The notes: generated from the letters alone by a model not told the origin. A stretch of 64,000 nt of DNA from Catonia carolina (GCA_035578175.1 JAQMRL010000008.1:89632541-89696540), one strand, 5' to 3'. Counted from the stretch's first letter, positions 1-13,211 are shown. Program-made: numbers and translations.

Positions 1-439
1 AGATATTATTCTGGTTTCCAATTTTAAATCTGTAAATGATGTTATATTTTCATCGTTCGTTCATGGTTAAATGGATTTATAAGCAATGATGGAGATGAAC
101 AAGATGAAGGAAGTTTAAGTATTTAAAACTGTGAAATGGCAAGAATTGACCTTTAAATTAGGAGTAATAAAGTAAAATAAAAAATGCGAAGAAAGAGAAA
201 GATATGTACGAGGATGTTGAAAAAGAAATGGTATGCGATAACAACTGAAGTAGCAACTGAAATGTCGACGTGTCACTTCAAGTGACAGGTGGGAAAAATG
301 AGAAGGTCTCTATGGATGTTAACCTTCCATTTGATTTTCTAGTAAAGCTTCTCTGAAGAATCGAGTCGGCTACACGAATAGCCGAATAGTGAGGATATTC
401 TGTTTATCAACACACTGCAATTGTTTACTTTCTTTAGCC

Positions 440-830
440 CTACGTGGACATAAAATGGAAGGAAAGTATTGTCTTTATATCGATTTTGAAAAATCGAGTT
501 TTCACCGGACATACACGTTTTCAGGCTCCCTGAACCCAAAAACCGGGTTGTTAGCGATTGGTGTGTGTGAGAACGGAATTGCGTACAAAGTTGAAACTTA
601 AGTTAGGTACCTTTACGGGACCCGACACGGACATTTTCATCAGAGTCGGTCAACCGGAAATAGAAATTTATTTGTGCGATTTTCTTAAAAACGGATTCTA
701 CTTATTTACTACATTGTTATGCTGTACAAGGTAGGGTAAAACGAAAAAATGTTTGAAATAAAAGTTGTAGGTTTTTTAATACTCTACAACTTTGTTCTAT
801 TAAAACACTTTTGCTCTATACTATTTTTCA
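440..830 (+). repeat. R1 partial copy
   Basis: Has ggaaggaaagtattgtcttt, ttttcaccgg, ttagcgattggtgtgtgtga, acattttcatcagagtcggt and aaagttgtaggtttttt. The microsatellite is short here and the middle is deleted. Confidence 0.7.
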
Positions 831-1169
831 GCGTTGATGAGCTCTGAACCTACGCATTGCCCCCTACCCACTTCATAGCTATTATAGCCAATACTTGTAG
901 CTCTGTTATATATTTCGTCTGCATTTTTTGGTTTTTAAAAACCAATTATAACCTATGAATACACAACCAGCTGATTATATTATAAAGTATTGCATGTTAA
1001 CGCGCCCTTTAATCGACGTGTTCAGTACGAGATGCAAGACACGAGTGAACTACTGTGGCTCGTATACGCGTGAGCGCGTAATGTTTGTCAGGCTGATATA
1101 TTTGTACAATCTGAAAACACTGGCAAACGTTCTGATTAGTCTAAACGCGTGGAACATCAGAGTTCATTA

Positions 1170-1461
1170 ATGGTGAAAAGCATGTTAAGACCGCAATCTC
1201 AAAAAAAATCCTACGAGAGCACAGGAACCCCATGAGTTTCTGCAGACATGACGCTTACTCTATCTTGTAGAGTATAAGAAATGTAGTAAATGAGGCGATT
1301 TAAAAAAATTGGAGGAGCAGTTTTATAGAAAATCGCAAAAAAGTGAAAAATCGCACGAATAAACTACTACTTTCGGTGACCAATTTTGATGAAAATGTTT
1401 GTACAGGTCCCGTGTTGGTAACTAACTTTTTCAAGTTTCAATTTCGTACGCTAATCCGTTC

Positions 1462-1500
<39 letters not shown>

Positions 1501-1650
1501 TAAATTGCTTAAAACTTTTTTTTTGATTCAGGGGACCTGAAAACGTGTAGAGCGTATATCCGGTGAAAACTCGATTCCGAAAAATCTATATGAAAACAAT
1601 ACTTTCCTTTACATTCATAAAGGGCAAGAGAAGGTAAAAATAAGAAAAAT
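1170..1650 (-). repeat. R1 partial copy with CA tract
   Basis: Inverted copy: ttaagaccgcaatct, cctacgagagcacagg, atcttgtagagtataa, (CA)n at 1464-1497, ggtgaaaactcgattccgaa, ggcaagagaaggt. It faces the copy at 440-830. Confidence 0.75.
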
Positions 1651-1799
1651 AACCGTTCAGATAGAAACAGTTCATGTTTTTGGCACAATTCAGAAATAAC
1701 CTAATCTTTTTCTTCTTCTTCTTCTTTTTACTATCAAGGATTAGGCATAAGCCTGTTCCGAACTCACAAACCATCCTTACGTCTACACATACACGAGAC

Positions 1800-2130
1800 A
1801 CTCCAGCCCGTACATCTCGACTACTGCCATCTTCTTCGAGGTCTTCTCATCTCCCTTCTTCCAACGGGAACATATTCCATCACTTTTAGAGGTATTCTCT
1901 CCTCTGGCATCCGTTCCAAATGTTGCCTCCATTGATTCCGGTACTCCTTCACTTTTTCATTCAAGCTAAATACACCCAACTCGGATCTAATTTCCTCTTT
2001 ATGTATTAGATCCAGCCGCGAGCAGCCCTTTACCCTTCTTAAAAACCCCATTTCAGTTGCTTGGATCCTACTTTCTTAGCGTTTTGTGGTAACCCATGAT
2101 TCACTTCCATAAAGAAGAACTGGGAAATAA
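1800..2130 (-). pseudogene. Non-LTR retrotransposon tail (post-RT region)
   Basis: From 2130 leftwards the minus strand gives LLYGSESWVTT, then MGFLRRVKGCSRLDLIHKEE, IRSELGVFSLNEKVKEYRNQ and WRQHLERMPEERIPLKVMEY, ending RPRRRWQ. LYGSE.W....E..RI, RLRR.KG..RLD.I and W..HL.RM...R.P are the C-terminal signature of insect endonuclease-reverse transcriptases. The 5' part is absent, as is usual for 5'-truncated copies. Confidence 0.8.
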
Positions 2131-2999
2131 CCTAATAACCTAATTTATACCATAATCAAAGGACTCTAAAAAGAAGTAAGGATTATCTCGTTCACAACGG
2201 AGCCGACTCGAGCCGTCGGACAAGCTCTACTGTCTTTGTTTAAATCAACATTTTATTTCTTTAATCTACCTTTCTTTTTTAAATCACTTATAAGTTACAT
2301 TCCAAAAGTAGTTGTCAAAAGTAATTAATTAACTGAATCTCCGCCTTTATTATAATAAAGTGGTAGAGTTCGCCACTACGCCAATTCTTGAGTTCTTCAT
2401 CTACTTCTGGTTATTACTGCTAATTGGGTAACGCCTAATCAATGGAATATTTATTAATACGATTTATATAATTGCCCCCATCTTCTGAGATTTAATGTAG
2501 CCTAATTAAATTAGGTCATTACTTTATTACAATGATTATGTATTTTTTTATAACATGATAATAGATTTTTGTAATTCTTAATTCACTGTGCTTTAAAAAT
2601 TGTAACTTTATTAATTAACTCATTTGTTTCTTTAAAATAATAACCGTTATAAGTTACTGTTGTCAAATTTTAATTGTAGCCTGTTCTAAAATTTCATAAT
2701 TACTTTCATTTTTAAAATTTTGTAAAATCGTGAATTTTTAAAAGTTTATTTTTTGTCGTGCTTTGTTATACAAAGTGTTTCACGAAGAGGTTGTTATAGA
2801 GGGAGTTATAGACTTATAAATATATATGTAAAAAAAGTACCTTTGAGTTTCATTTACTTATGATGAATCAAAACAAAAAGTAATTTTATTTGCATAACCA
2901 TTTAAAATTGGTGATGTTTTACAATGTTATTTAAGTAATGAAATGAAAGAAATATGAAAGTGATTAATTATTAATGTAGGCCCTATACAGTTTGTTTCA

Positions 3000-3440
3000 T
3001 GAACCTTTATTCGAACTGATGTCCTTCAATATCTATGCACTGATAGCAACGAAACAAAAATGAGTCAAGCGTTTTTGAAAAATTGCCGAAGTATCAACAG
3101 CAGTTCCTCTTCAATCAGTCTCCTTAATTCATCGTCTGTTGCAATGGTGTGAGAACAAAATTTTTCCTTCAAAAAGCCCCATAGGAAAAATCGCAAACAC
3201 ACAAGTCTGACGATCTTGGAGGCCAGTCCATAAGGCCGCAGCCACGACCTATCCAACGGTTAGGAAGATTTTGGTTTAAAATCGCTTTGACCACATTAGC
3301 ATATTGTGGAGGAGCTCCATCATGCTGGATAAAACGTCCTGCATCTCCGCCTGAGAAAGATCAGGAACTATTACTAAATTGTTTCATTGTTGTGGGTTCA
3401 CAAAATCAGCTGGTCGATTTGGAATGGCAAAAACAGCTGT
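3000..3440 (-). pseudogene. DDE transposase relic, C-terminal half
   Basis: Read on the minus strand from about 3335: FIQHDGAPPQYANVVKAILN, NLPNRWIGRGCG, WPPRSSDLCVCDF, then after a frame change WGFLKEKFCSHTIATDDELR and LIEEELLLILRQFFKNA. The HDGAPP, NRWIGR and PPRSxDLxxCDFxxWG pattern matches the family seen at 22.6 and 63.3 kb. Frame shifts and stops show it is inactive. The outer limits are uncertain. Confidence 0.75.
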
Positions 3441-3794
3441 TTTTTTTTCTATCTGAATTCTATTGTAAATATAAGTTGTTTTATCCACAAGATTATTGTT
3501 TATTTTTGTTAATATTTTCTTATTCCGCTATTTTGTTTTGATTAATCATAAGCAAATGAAACTCGAGGGTACTTTTTTACATATCTATTTATTATAACTA
3601 AGAAGTTTTCAATCTGTTGAGTGTACGACACGTCCGGTATATTAATTAAAAAATGGCAACCTCTTAGTGAGACACCGGTATATGTGATCTTAAACTTGTG
3701 GGTTACGATTGTATGTGTTTATGTTAATATATTTACGTGCTATTATTTTAAACTACAAACTTAAAAATGACAATTTAATCATGAGTGAATGATG

Positions 3795-4440
3795 CAAAAT
3801 GAAAACCAACCTCAGTTTGGCTTAATAATACAGAAAATCACATTTTGACGCTAAACTCTGTAAAGAAAAAACTCTGTAAAGAAAAATGCCTAACATAAAA
3901 GTTGTACATATTTTAATTTCCTATAAATTTGATTACATGCACTTTTTCGTAAAATTCTTAATACTAAGGCCGTCATCTTAAAAAATCCATATTTTTCAAA
4001 TTTTCATGAAAAAAAAAACAGAAATTCGCCAATTACCGCTAAACTAGGCATTATACAAAAATGTTTGAAATAAAAGTTGTAGGTTTTTAAATTTTCTACA
4101 ACTTTAATTATATGTATTTTTGCGCTGAAATGCATATTAAGGCCGCAATCTAAAAAAACCATTTTTTTACGAGAGCACAGCTTCCCTAAGAATTTCAGCA
4201 GACATGGCTCCTACCCTATCTTGTAGAGCATAAAAAATGCAGTAAAAAAGAGGCGATTTTTAAAAAAAATCGGAGCCGTTTTTTGAGAAAATCGCAAAAA
4301 AGTTAAAAATAACACGAATAAACTACTACTTCCGGTTGACCGATTTTGATGAAAATGTTCGTGTCGAGTCCTGTGGTGGTATCTAACGTAAGTTTCAAGT
4401 TTCAACTTCGAACGATGTTCCATTCTTGAGATATTCTTTT

Positions 4441-4476
<36 letters not shown>

Positions 4477-4477
4477 T

Positions 4478-4522
<45 letters not shown>

Positions 4523-4663
4523 CACCACCACCACCAATCGCTAAAAACATTGTTTTTGGGTTCAGGGGATCTGAAAACATGTAGATCCGGTGAAAACTCG
4601 ATTTCGAAAAATTAACATGAAAACAATACTTTCCTTCCTATTCATATAGGCAAGAAAAAGTAC
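3795..4663 (-). repeat. R1 copy with CA and TG tracts
   Basis: Inverted copy with both internal units (aaagttgtac, aaagttgtag), cctaccctatcttgtagagc, (CA)n/(TA)n/(TG)n at 4445-4512 and ggcaagaaaaagt at its end. The complementary CA and TG runs could form a hairpin. Confidence 0.75.
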
Positions 4664-5551
4664 AGATTTTATAGTACTGTACCTCGAAATGGGTTTTTTT
4701 AAGGACGGTGCAGGGATTCTTACTCAAAGTAGTAGTTCTATTGGCTCAGTCCTTTTATTAACCGTTAAAGTTTCTAGAACATTTATTAGGATTAAAATTT
4801 CGTAATCATTAATGATCCAAGAATAATACATTTTTATTTCTTTTAACAAGAAAACCGAAAAATGTCTTGCAAATTTCGCAAACTCATTAAACTCGTTTAG
4901 TAATTTCGTAACAAAACATAAATTGACATCTAACATACAATTTTTACTGTTTTTGCCCAGATTATTTTCTCATGTAACCGTAGTAATTGTTTTATCTGTT
5001 ACTACATTACTGATATTTTTATTTTAAGTATTGCGTAACAAACATAAATATTCTAAACTCATAAAACCGACGATTCATTTAAATTACTTTTCATCTTTCT
5101 TGTGGGTATGTTAACCATAAATTGTACTTGTTTTTCATTCCATATTAGGTAAAACTAGTTACAGTCGATATGTACGAGTGAGTACGGGTAACTTACAACA
5201 CAGATAAGTGTGGTTAAATTTGTAATGAAAGTTTATTACGTTTAATAGATTTGAAGTATGTTACGTTGATATGTAATGTTAATTGTTTAACATACTTAAA
5301 GAATCTTTACGATGAAATGGAATTTCTTATTTTTGAAACTATGCAAATATTGTCACGTAGTCTGTAGTTACTTAACGAATTTAATACGTATGTTGTTGTT
5401 TCTTATAGTGCTTGTCCACAAGTCTGGAAACATCTGAACTTTATAAAACAATTTGTTGAATAGATAAACGGAATAATTTTGGTTGATTACATTATTAAAA
5501 CATCTACTCTGGGTTGTGTTTGAAATTTTTGATTAGATTATCATATTATCC

Positions 5552-5895
5552 TGTTGTTATTAAGGTCGTCAGCCGAAAGGCTGGTTTGAACCACTAGAGA
5601 CCTTACTAAGAAAACGAGGAGAGAGGTGGTTTACAAATTGCCTTCGTTACTGAGTGGAAAAGTACGCTTATCAGCATGCCAGTATGGTTCTGAAACGCAT
5701 CTACTTTCCACCCTACAAATGACACCTTCACTTCATTCACCACAGGGTCTGGATGTATAATGAAATTCATTACTCTTAGAGGAGATAACTCTTGACTAGT
5801 GTCTTTTACACCTGTACGTCTTCTGTTCTTAAATGCTTCAGTCATATAATTGGCTGATCATGTGATAAGAAACAGAACTATTTTTGTAGCCCTTG
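5552..5895 (+). repeat. R2 dispersed repeat
   Basis: Landmarks: gtcgtcagccgaaaggctgg, gaggtggtttacaaattgcc, gtggaaaagtacgcttatca, ttcattcaccacagggtctg, ttggctgatcatgtgataag. Non-coding. Confidence 0.7.
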
Positions 5896-7154
5896 TAGAA
5901 TAGCAGTCTATGTTCTATTACATCGTTGATAGATGATTAAATTTAAGTAACCAATTGTTGTTAATTCAAGAAATAATTTTTAAAATAATCTTAAAAGTAA
6001 TCAAAATTAAATACTTAATTTTAATTTTAAAAGTATTTAGAATAAACAGTAATAAAATGTATTAAGAAGATTTATGAGAAGAAAATTATACCTAAGTATT
6101 AAAATAAATTAATTCCAGAAGCCGAATAGTTTAAATTTAATCAAGGAAAACAAAAGAAAGTATAACTTAATTAAAAATTTTTAAATAAGAAAATAAGTAA
6201 AGAAGATTAGTTTAACAGCAAGAATCCAATTAATTGTGGAACTAAGAACAAGTGTTTTGATATTTTAAAAAATATGAAGAAAAGATTTGAATATGAACAC
6301 TACTGTTTATATAAAACCAATTTCAACAATGACCAAGCCCGCCATTTGATCCCGGTCAATGGAAGGACACAAATGCAGGAGATAAGACTCCAAGGAATTT
6401 ATAAAAATCGTAACTATTTTAATAATTGAGCTCATAGGTAAACTTAGAATAATAATTCAATTCAATGATACAATAAATAATTACATCTAATTAATTAATT
6501 TAGAATATATTTAGAGTTATAGCAGTGGCATCAATAAATTCAAATCAATTTAATAATTTTTGTAACATAATAATTTTGTCATTTTTTCAAACGTTTCTTA
6601 AGTTTCAATTAAAATCAATATATTTTCATTTACAATTTCAATTTTGCGTTCTTTATTTTCTTACATTACACCCTGAACTAGCAGATCAAGAGCAAATTAT
6701 AATTTTAACACTCCACCTAACTATTATGAGCATCATATTATCCGTCGTATTGAATTAAGGTTTCTTATTTTTAACTAGCAACACCCCTCGCTTGCTGCAT
6801 TTTACTTCTAATATAATTAATTAAATTAGAATTTAATTTAAGAATTATTTAAAGCGATGTTTATGGTTTTGTTGCTTTGTGAGAGCAAAATAATTTTGTT
6901 TCCTGCACTTCCAGCTGTGGACAATGCAACATGAAGTTACTAGTTTCGAAGATAACTAAATGTGCTAATAAGATTAGGTATAATCTATTCCTTAAAAATG
7001 GTATGATCGCATTGATTTTTGGAAGGTTTACATAAATTTCTGTGCAGAAATCGGTTGTGGCATTGTTATTTTTTTATACTGACGTCCCGTGAGTTATTTT
7101 CAAAAATTTTGAGAAAGGATGATTCATACCTACTTGATTCATGAGTCATACTGT

Positions 7155-7480
7155 GTTGTTGTTTAGGTCATCAGCCGAAAGGCTGGTTTGAACCTGTAGA
7201 GGTTTTACTTAGTAAAAGAGGAGTGAGGTGGTTTACGTTTGCCTTCCTCACTGAGTGGAAAAGTACGCTTATCACCATGCCGGGCCCTCTGAAAAATACA
7301 TATTTTCCACTCTGCAGATGGCACCTTCACTTCATTCACCACAGGGTCTGGCTGTATAATGAAATTCATTACTCTCAGATTTGATAACTAGTGTCTTTCA
7401 TACCTCTACCTCTTCTGTTCTTATATATGATTCAATAATTTAATTGGCTGACCATGTGATAAGAAACAGAACTATAAGGT
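7155..7480 (+). repeat. R2 dispersed repeat
   Basis: Full-length match to the copy at 5552, beginning tgttgtttaggtcatcagcc. A tail-only fragment lies at about 6655-6735. Confidence 0.7.
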
Positions 7481-7839
7481 ATAAAAAAGCAGAAACCATT
7501 TGGCTATTCGAAGTAGGGAGAGAAGCCATAGAAACAATGCTTATTCTAGGAAACATATAATTTTGTGAGCTCGCCTACCGGTTTCGATAATTAGTTTTCT
7601 TTTTTTAAATAAATTCTTTTGTTTTGCATATTTTTTCATTTGTAGCTACATATAATTATATAATAGCATACTTTTTTAATAAAATATGTCTTCGTAGTTT
7701 AATTAGTATTTAAGTAACTATTAGTAGATTGCAAGCATCTGAAATGAAATTTCTTCGATATGCGTATGGGTGTAGTAGATAAGATCGTTACCGGAATACC
7801 TAGTAGATAAAGAAAGAACTCAACATCTTCTCTATATAC

Positions 7840-8030
7840 GACAAGGTATCTCAAAACGGAATTCAGTGGTTAGATCACATATGAACAGAATGAGGGAGGA
7901 TAGGCAGACACTGGGCTATAAGTCGAAGGGCAGGAGTGAACGAGGACGCCTGAGAAAGAGATGGCAGATTTGACAGGTTCGGAACAGGCAGAGATGCCTA
8001 ATCCTTGAAAGGCAGAAGAAGAGAAGTAAC
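7840..8030 (+). pseudogene. Degenerate non-LTR retrotransposon tail
   Basis: One frame reads HMNRMREDRQTLGYKSKGRS, then ERGRLRKRWQI and stop, followed by LILERQKK. It matches the H..RM...R......Y...G.R..GRP.KRW ending of the tails at 57.4 and 18.0 kb. Short and broken. Confidence 0.55.
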
Positions 8031-9524
8031 TAACATGTAGTTGTAATTACTAACACACTAATAGATTACCGTAGTAGTTGCAGTAGTTAATAAACAAAGA
8101 AGCTCTGAATTGATCTACCCTTGAACATGAGAAACCATAGTTGGGGTGGATTAATTTTCCCACCACGAATTAAAATAAATAGTTTTAGATTTTCAAAGTA
8201 TAAAGAAATTACTATTTATATTGTAATGATATATTTTTTACAAGTAATGGGAAAATAAATAAATAAAATAATAAATTTATGACTAATATATTTGGTTATA
8301 ATAGCTGAAATATATCTTATACTTGAATAAAGTAAAATAAAATTACACAAATCAGTTTCATTCTTGTAATGTGGCAAAGTAATTATTTAAAATTTGAGTT
8401 TTAGCCTATTATTTTGTTATGGATTGTGGATTTAGCATCATGATTGGTGGAAAAGAGTAAAATTTAATACACTTTGACGATTTTCGAGAAAAATAGAACG
8501 GTTTGTAAACCCTTTATTCAATTTATGCCCAGAAGTTTGTCCATTTTGCACATAACAAAACGTTGTTCCAACACAAAAAATTCAAAAAAAATTGATGGAC
8601 TTTTCCCTGCTGGAAACCTATTGTGTTCTAGTTTGGTTTCCAGTTTATATCAATAAGAAAACTTCAGATAACATGATTAAATGTTGTATTCGAGTTAAAA
8701 ATTAATTTCTGACAGAATTAATTTGTTAATGTCAATAAATATCCGGTGTTTTCTTCTATGTTTTCAATTGTGTTTGTATATTTTTTAAGATTAATAAGTC
8801 TGTATGTTTTTGCATAATGTTTTTGGTTTATTCTTTTCTCCTACACAGTTTGAATAATGTTTGCTTCATGACAATAGAATGACGCATTATTGTGATGCTA
8901 TATCATGGTCCCCTTTACATTTGTCTTTGTCTTCTAAAGAACATTTGTTATAAAAAATATAAGCTGTATATGGACATTGTTTGATTTATGTATGAAAACT
9001 TGTACGGTTTTGAAATTGTATTTCGATGTAAATCTGTGTTTAATTTTGTACATAGACAATACGGAAGAATTTACAATTAGCAATGTTACAATAACTTTTC
9101 AGGTTATTTTGACTAATATGAAAATCGTATATTTTTACCATCTACTCACTCTCATGTAATGATATGATATAAAAATAAGATTTAATTTTTTGTATTTTGA
9201 CGTTTCTGAAATTCTGTTACCCCTGGATTTTACATGTACTACTCTTGTAAATAGATAATTTTTGAATGTTTAAAATAGGTAGTATTAATAACGAATTTGA
9301 AGATTTAAACCCTAGATTAGAAACAACTAAAATGCTAAAAGATATACACACCATATTACAAGCTAAAATTAGAAAATACACGGAAAGTGTGTTTTCAGAC
9401 GAAGAAAGAAAAGCTCCGATAGAATGAAAAAATGCTGGTAACAAAAACTTTAAAAGAGATCCAAGAAGTAATTGACATAAGTGATTCAATGTGGTCAAAC
9501 GAGAATAAAAAAAAAAAATTTGTT

Positions 9525-10030
9525 AATAATTTTTGCCAGCCTGGTGGTCGAATGATTAAGACTTCTACGCTAGATGTCTCGGATTCTGTTCCCAGGTAGA
9601 TCTATTATTTTTCACTCATTTTCATCTGTTATCTATTTCTTTAAAAAAATTGAATGTTTTTTATAGATAACCAGAATAATCGTGATTGATTATTGTATTA
9701 AAACATCTACTCTGGGTTGTGTTTGAAATGTTCGGCAGCAACCTTCTATCCGCCATGTTGAATTAAAATATCTCATTTTAAACTATAGGAACACCCCATT
9801 TTACCCATTTTAACTCGCTCCGTTGTACGACATCTAATGAAACTTATTTCATTAATTCACGTGTACTATCCAATAAGGTTTCGTAGATATCACATATGAA
9901 TGATTAAAACAAGTATAGTAACATAGAATTTGATTATTTTTACCAGCCCGGTCGGTGGATAAATGATCAAGACTTCCACAATAGGGGTCTCGGGTTTTAA
10001 TCCCACTCAGATCTCAGTTGGGAGAGGGAA
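9525..10030 (+). repeat. Two SINE-like heads (family D)
   Basis: Copies at about 9532-9600 and 9942-10020 share ccagcc-ggt-ggt, aatgat-aagacttc and a tRNA-like end (cgggttttaatcccac in the second). The sequence at 9665-9735 recurs at 5455-5530 (acatctactctgggttgtgt). Family status is tentative. Confidence 0.45.
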
Positions 10031-10046
10031 CACACGTTCGGAATTT

Positions 10047-10170
10047 TGTAATATTATAGGTTCTGTTAAAGGTAAGAATTTTGTGGAACTTTTATTAATT
10101 GAACAGAAATTTTTAACAAACAAATTATGGTACAGATATCTTGTTTGTAAAGTGTGTTTAATATCCATAC
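10047..10170. repeat. Repeat shared with 21029-21145
   Basis: Both contain ggttctgttaaaggtaagaa, gtggaacttttat-aa, ttaacaaacaaattatggta and gtttgta then gtgtttaat. Family unknown. Confidence 0.6.
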
Positions 10171-10561
10171 TTTACATTTAAGCTTTAGCGTCTTGGTTAT
10201 TATGCAAAAGGAAGAAATGAAATTCCTTTCCAGTCATTTTCATTTAAAAGTGAGATGTCGCATACTTTATAACGGCTAACGAATCAGGGGGTTTATGCAG
10301 CCTTCACAAAGCGTTGATTGGTCAACGGTGTCCAATCACAATGTTTCGTTAGGAAGACTGTGATAGTCGCCATTTTTACAAAACAATCCTGTGTTCTCAT
10401 TAGCTGAAATTTATGTAATATCACTTCCATTAGTTTAACGTATTCATATTTTTTACGCATTCTAACACTTTAATGAATGAAAATTTTTCAAAAATTCTCT
10501 TTTGGAACGTTTTAGAATGTTTACCTACTTGTTTAATAAATTGGTGTTCATTATTATTTAT

Positions 10562-10792
10562 ATTTTTTTTTAGCTGCTTATTTTGTTATTGGGAACTGTA
10601 CATTATTGACAACTACCCAATTTGATCGCTGTTTTGCTGTATTATTTGACGTGAATTAGGCATGAGTTTAAACAGAGACCCCCAGTAGAATTTGTTCACG
10701 GATGGCTGTGAGTTGGTCACCATACAAAGTCGCTTGCCCAACCGGTGTTACTTAACAAATAATAGCGAATTTCTACCAGCTGACTCATTATT
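10562..10792 (-). repeat. SINE family B, inverted copy
   Basis: Reverse complement of the copy at 33756 with about 10 percent divergence: T-rich start, tattgggaactgtacatta, accggtgttacttaaca, ends ctgactcattatt. A short head fragment (agtcagctggtagaaag) also lies at 21806-21823. Confidence 0.78.
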
Positions 10793-11754
10793 GTTCGTTT
10801 ATTATTGACTGGATGAATTGTCTTGGGTTTGAAGTTCTGGGTTTATTGGAGGTTGCCCAAAACCGGAAGTCAAGAAATAAAAATTGGAATTCGAAAACAA
10901 AAAGTGTATCATTCGATTCCTTTTAAAAAGAGTACATACAGAAATTACGAATGGTTTTCGCCATTAGCCAAAGGTAGGCTAAGAATTTTTAAAAACCCAC
11001 CGGCCATGCGACCGGTTCTTATGAAAGAGGTTTTTTAAGCTTACTTTCCTTCCGCTTTTTAATAACCTATAATTTATAATGTATAGATGGTTTTTATTAA
11101 GAAAAATTTATAACATGTACGTTTTAAACGATATGTTGAGTCATGAAATTCGGTTTAGACGTAAAGGTAAAAGTTTTTTTTTGTTACAAAACTCTTCTAC
11201 TAAAAGTAATTTTCATTTCCATTTACAACATGGTGATTTATTACTCATTTAGAATTTTTTAAATGCACAAATGCGTGTTCTTCTTGTTGCTGATGAAAGA
11301 TGAAAAGGTAATAAAACATGACGAAATGAAGTGTTGTTGAATTTCATCTTAACACCTTTGTTACATAACTGAAGTGACTTATGATCACTGCTTATTCAAA
11401 AACCAAAATATTATGTGTACTTGTGAATGGATGTTTAATGAATCTTACCGACAGACGGGATGTTAAAAAAGTAATGATCCATGTGGACCACACACAACTG
11501 TGCACTCCGTAAGATGCGATGGATATTAAACGTCGCTTCCCTAATTGATCATACTATTGTCTAGTTTTACTTGTAATCATCTACATTCTCGTTTCTTTTT
11601 TTCCTAATTTGTAATGGATGACTGATGATGATCCAACGTAAGTGGATGTATTTTTGTACGGTCCGCATCTGAAGACATTAAATTCATTTCGTCCATATAA
11701 ACTTTCTTCATTTGTATTCAAATGATTCGTTTGCAACGTCATGTTAGGAATATA

Positions 11755-12462
11755 CACTGCACCCTCAATGTTCGAGATTAATTGGGCCCATGAAAACCAT
11801 CTTGAAAATCGAAATCATGAACATCGAGATCCATTTTCAGTGTAAAATTTCTAATCGGTTCCATGTGAGTGAAAAATGCGTGGTTTTTAAAGAGATAAAC
11901 AAGGCGTTTCGGCTTATTTTCAATAAAAAAAACTGTGTTGTAGAAAAATTTAGTTTAAAAAAAAAAAAAAAAATATTAACTATCTTGATTCAAATGTAAA
12001 ATGTTCTTTGCAATCGAAAAATATCCCCTATTATATTTTGTTGTTATTTGTGAATTTTATAAAACATTCAAAGTTGTTTCTTTATATACATTTTATTCCT
12101 TCTGGGCTGCAAATTGTGTCCTTGATGTTGATGGTGAAACCTTGATGAGTGGTAATGATGTTATTTCTTTTCGGCTTAAAAAAATTCAAAATCGTTGTTT
12201 GTTTTGCTTTGGTTTGAAGTTCTTTAAGTTTTAGTTTGTAAGGATGTCTCGTCACCCATATTTCTCATTACTTTTCCAAATTACCGGCAAAGTGTGTTTT
12301 GGTACGTTTTTTAAAGCTGTTGGATTTCTTGTTCAAGATTCCAGTACAAATCACGAACACCGAGTGTTAATCTCGAAAATTGAATTTTTTTGTGTACAAA
12401 TACCAAATCTCGAACGGTCGAAACCTCGAACATAGGAGTCCACGAACATCGAGGGTCGAGTG
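11755..12462. mobile_element. pogo/Tigger-like MITE, 708 bp
   Basis: TA flanks at 11753-11754 and 12463-12464. The inverted ends are CACTGCACCCTCAATGTTCG and CACTCGACCCTCGATGTTCG. The CASTNNACCCT start and TA duplication are typical of pogo/Tigger elements. Subterminal TTCGAGATT-like motifs are repeated near both ends. No transposase; a short 66-codon frame at 11790 has no recognisable similarity. Confidence 0.75.
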
Positions 12463-12530
12463 TATTTTACAGTATAAGCTGTATAAATTATTTAACACAT
12501 CGTAAATGCAATAATAAATAATTTGTTAAT

Positions 12531-12535
<5 letters not shown>

Positions 12536-12583
<48 letters not shown>
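12536..12583. repeat. (TA)n microsatellite
   Basis: About 24 uninterrupted TA units. Confidence 0.97.
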
Positions 12584-12587
<4 letters not shown>

Positions 12588-12596
12588 TTAGTTTAG

Positions 12597-12720
12597 TGTC
12601 AAAAAAGAAAACCCTTTTTTCCGAGAAAATGACCTAAAGTACTCATTCCCTTTGATACAACATATTCTTGTGAAACTGGATTTTTTCTACTCTTGCTGCC
12701 ATGAAGAGAAAAAATCGTTT
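12597..12720. repeat. Repeat shared inverted with 20465-20600
   Basis: tgtcaaaaaagaaaaccctt through gccatgaagagaaaaaatcg is matched, reverse complemented, at 20465-20600. Both copies lie a few hundred bases or less from TA tracts. Confidence 0.75.
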
Positions 12721-13118
12721 CAAACACCAAATTGTATGAACATGTAGAGAGGATGTCAGAGACTTTCAGAAGAAGGAGAACACGATTTTACGGGCACATA
12801 AAGAGGATGAGCAATGACAGACTGACAAAGAAAATTTTGAATAACTTTGATAATACTAAGACTACTTTGAAGTGGTTTATCAATACTAAAGATGATCTAA
12901 AAAAACTTCGAGTTGAAGAAGAGGACATTTACGATAGAGACAAATTTAGGCAGAAGACAAATGACAAAAGGATAAGTCTGCCTGTGCAATCTGCAAGAAG
13001 AGAGGGTACTGGTGGGAGGTGGACGGATGAGAGAAGAAAGGAGCATTCCGAACGAATGAAGGCTTTTTGGGCAGATAAGAGGAATGACATCCTGGGAAGA
13101 AGAGACCAGAATGCATAG
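12721..13118 (+). pseudogene. Non-LTR retrotransposon C-terminal region, open for 128 codons
   Basis: The open frame from 12732 reads MYEHVERMSETFRRRRTRFY, GHIKRMSNDRLTKKILNNFD, KWFINTKDDLKKLRVEEEDI and, near its end, GRWTDERRKEHSERMKAFWA. RRxRFYGH..RM...RL.K.I, W....DL..L....EDI.DR and W...RR..HSE.MK.FWA occur at the end of an insect retrotransposon polyprotein. It is unusually intact for so short a piece. A related, more decayed copy is at 57780-58140. The sequence just upstream (12597-12720) is repeated inverted at 20465-20600. Confidence 0.75.
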
Positions 13119-13165
13119 TGCTTAACGTGATCCTTAGTCGGTCGATCAACGATCAACGAATTAAT

Positions 13166-13169
<4 letters not shown>

Positions 13170-13208
<39 letters not shown>
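13170..13208. repeat. (TA)n microsatellite
   Basis: About 19 TA units following the retrotransposon tail at 12721-13118. Confidence 0.96.

Positions 13209-13211
<3 letters not shown>

Noticed and set aside
12929..13156. Two minus-strand open frames over the retrotransposon tail
   Set aside because: Shadows of the + strand frame, which has recognisable retrotransposon motifs.
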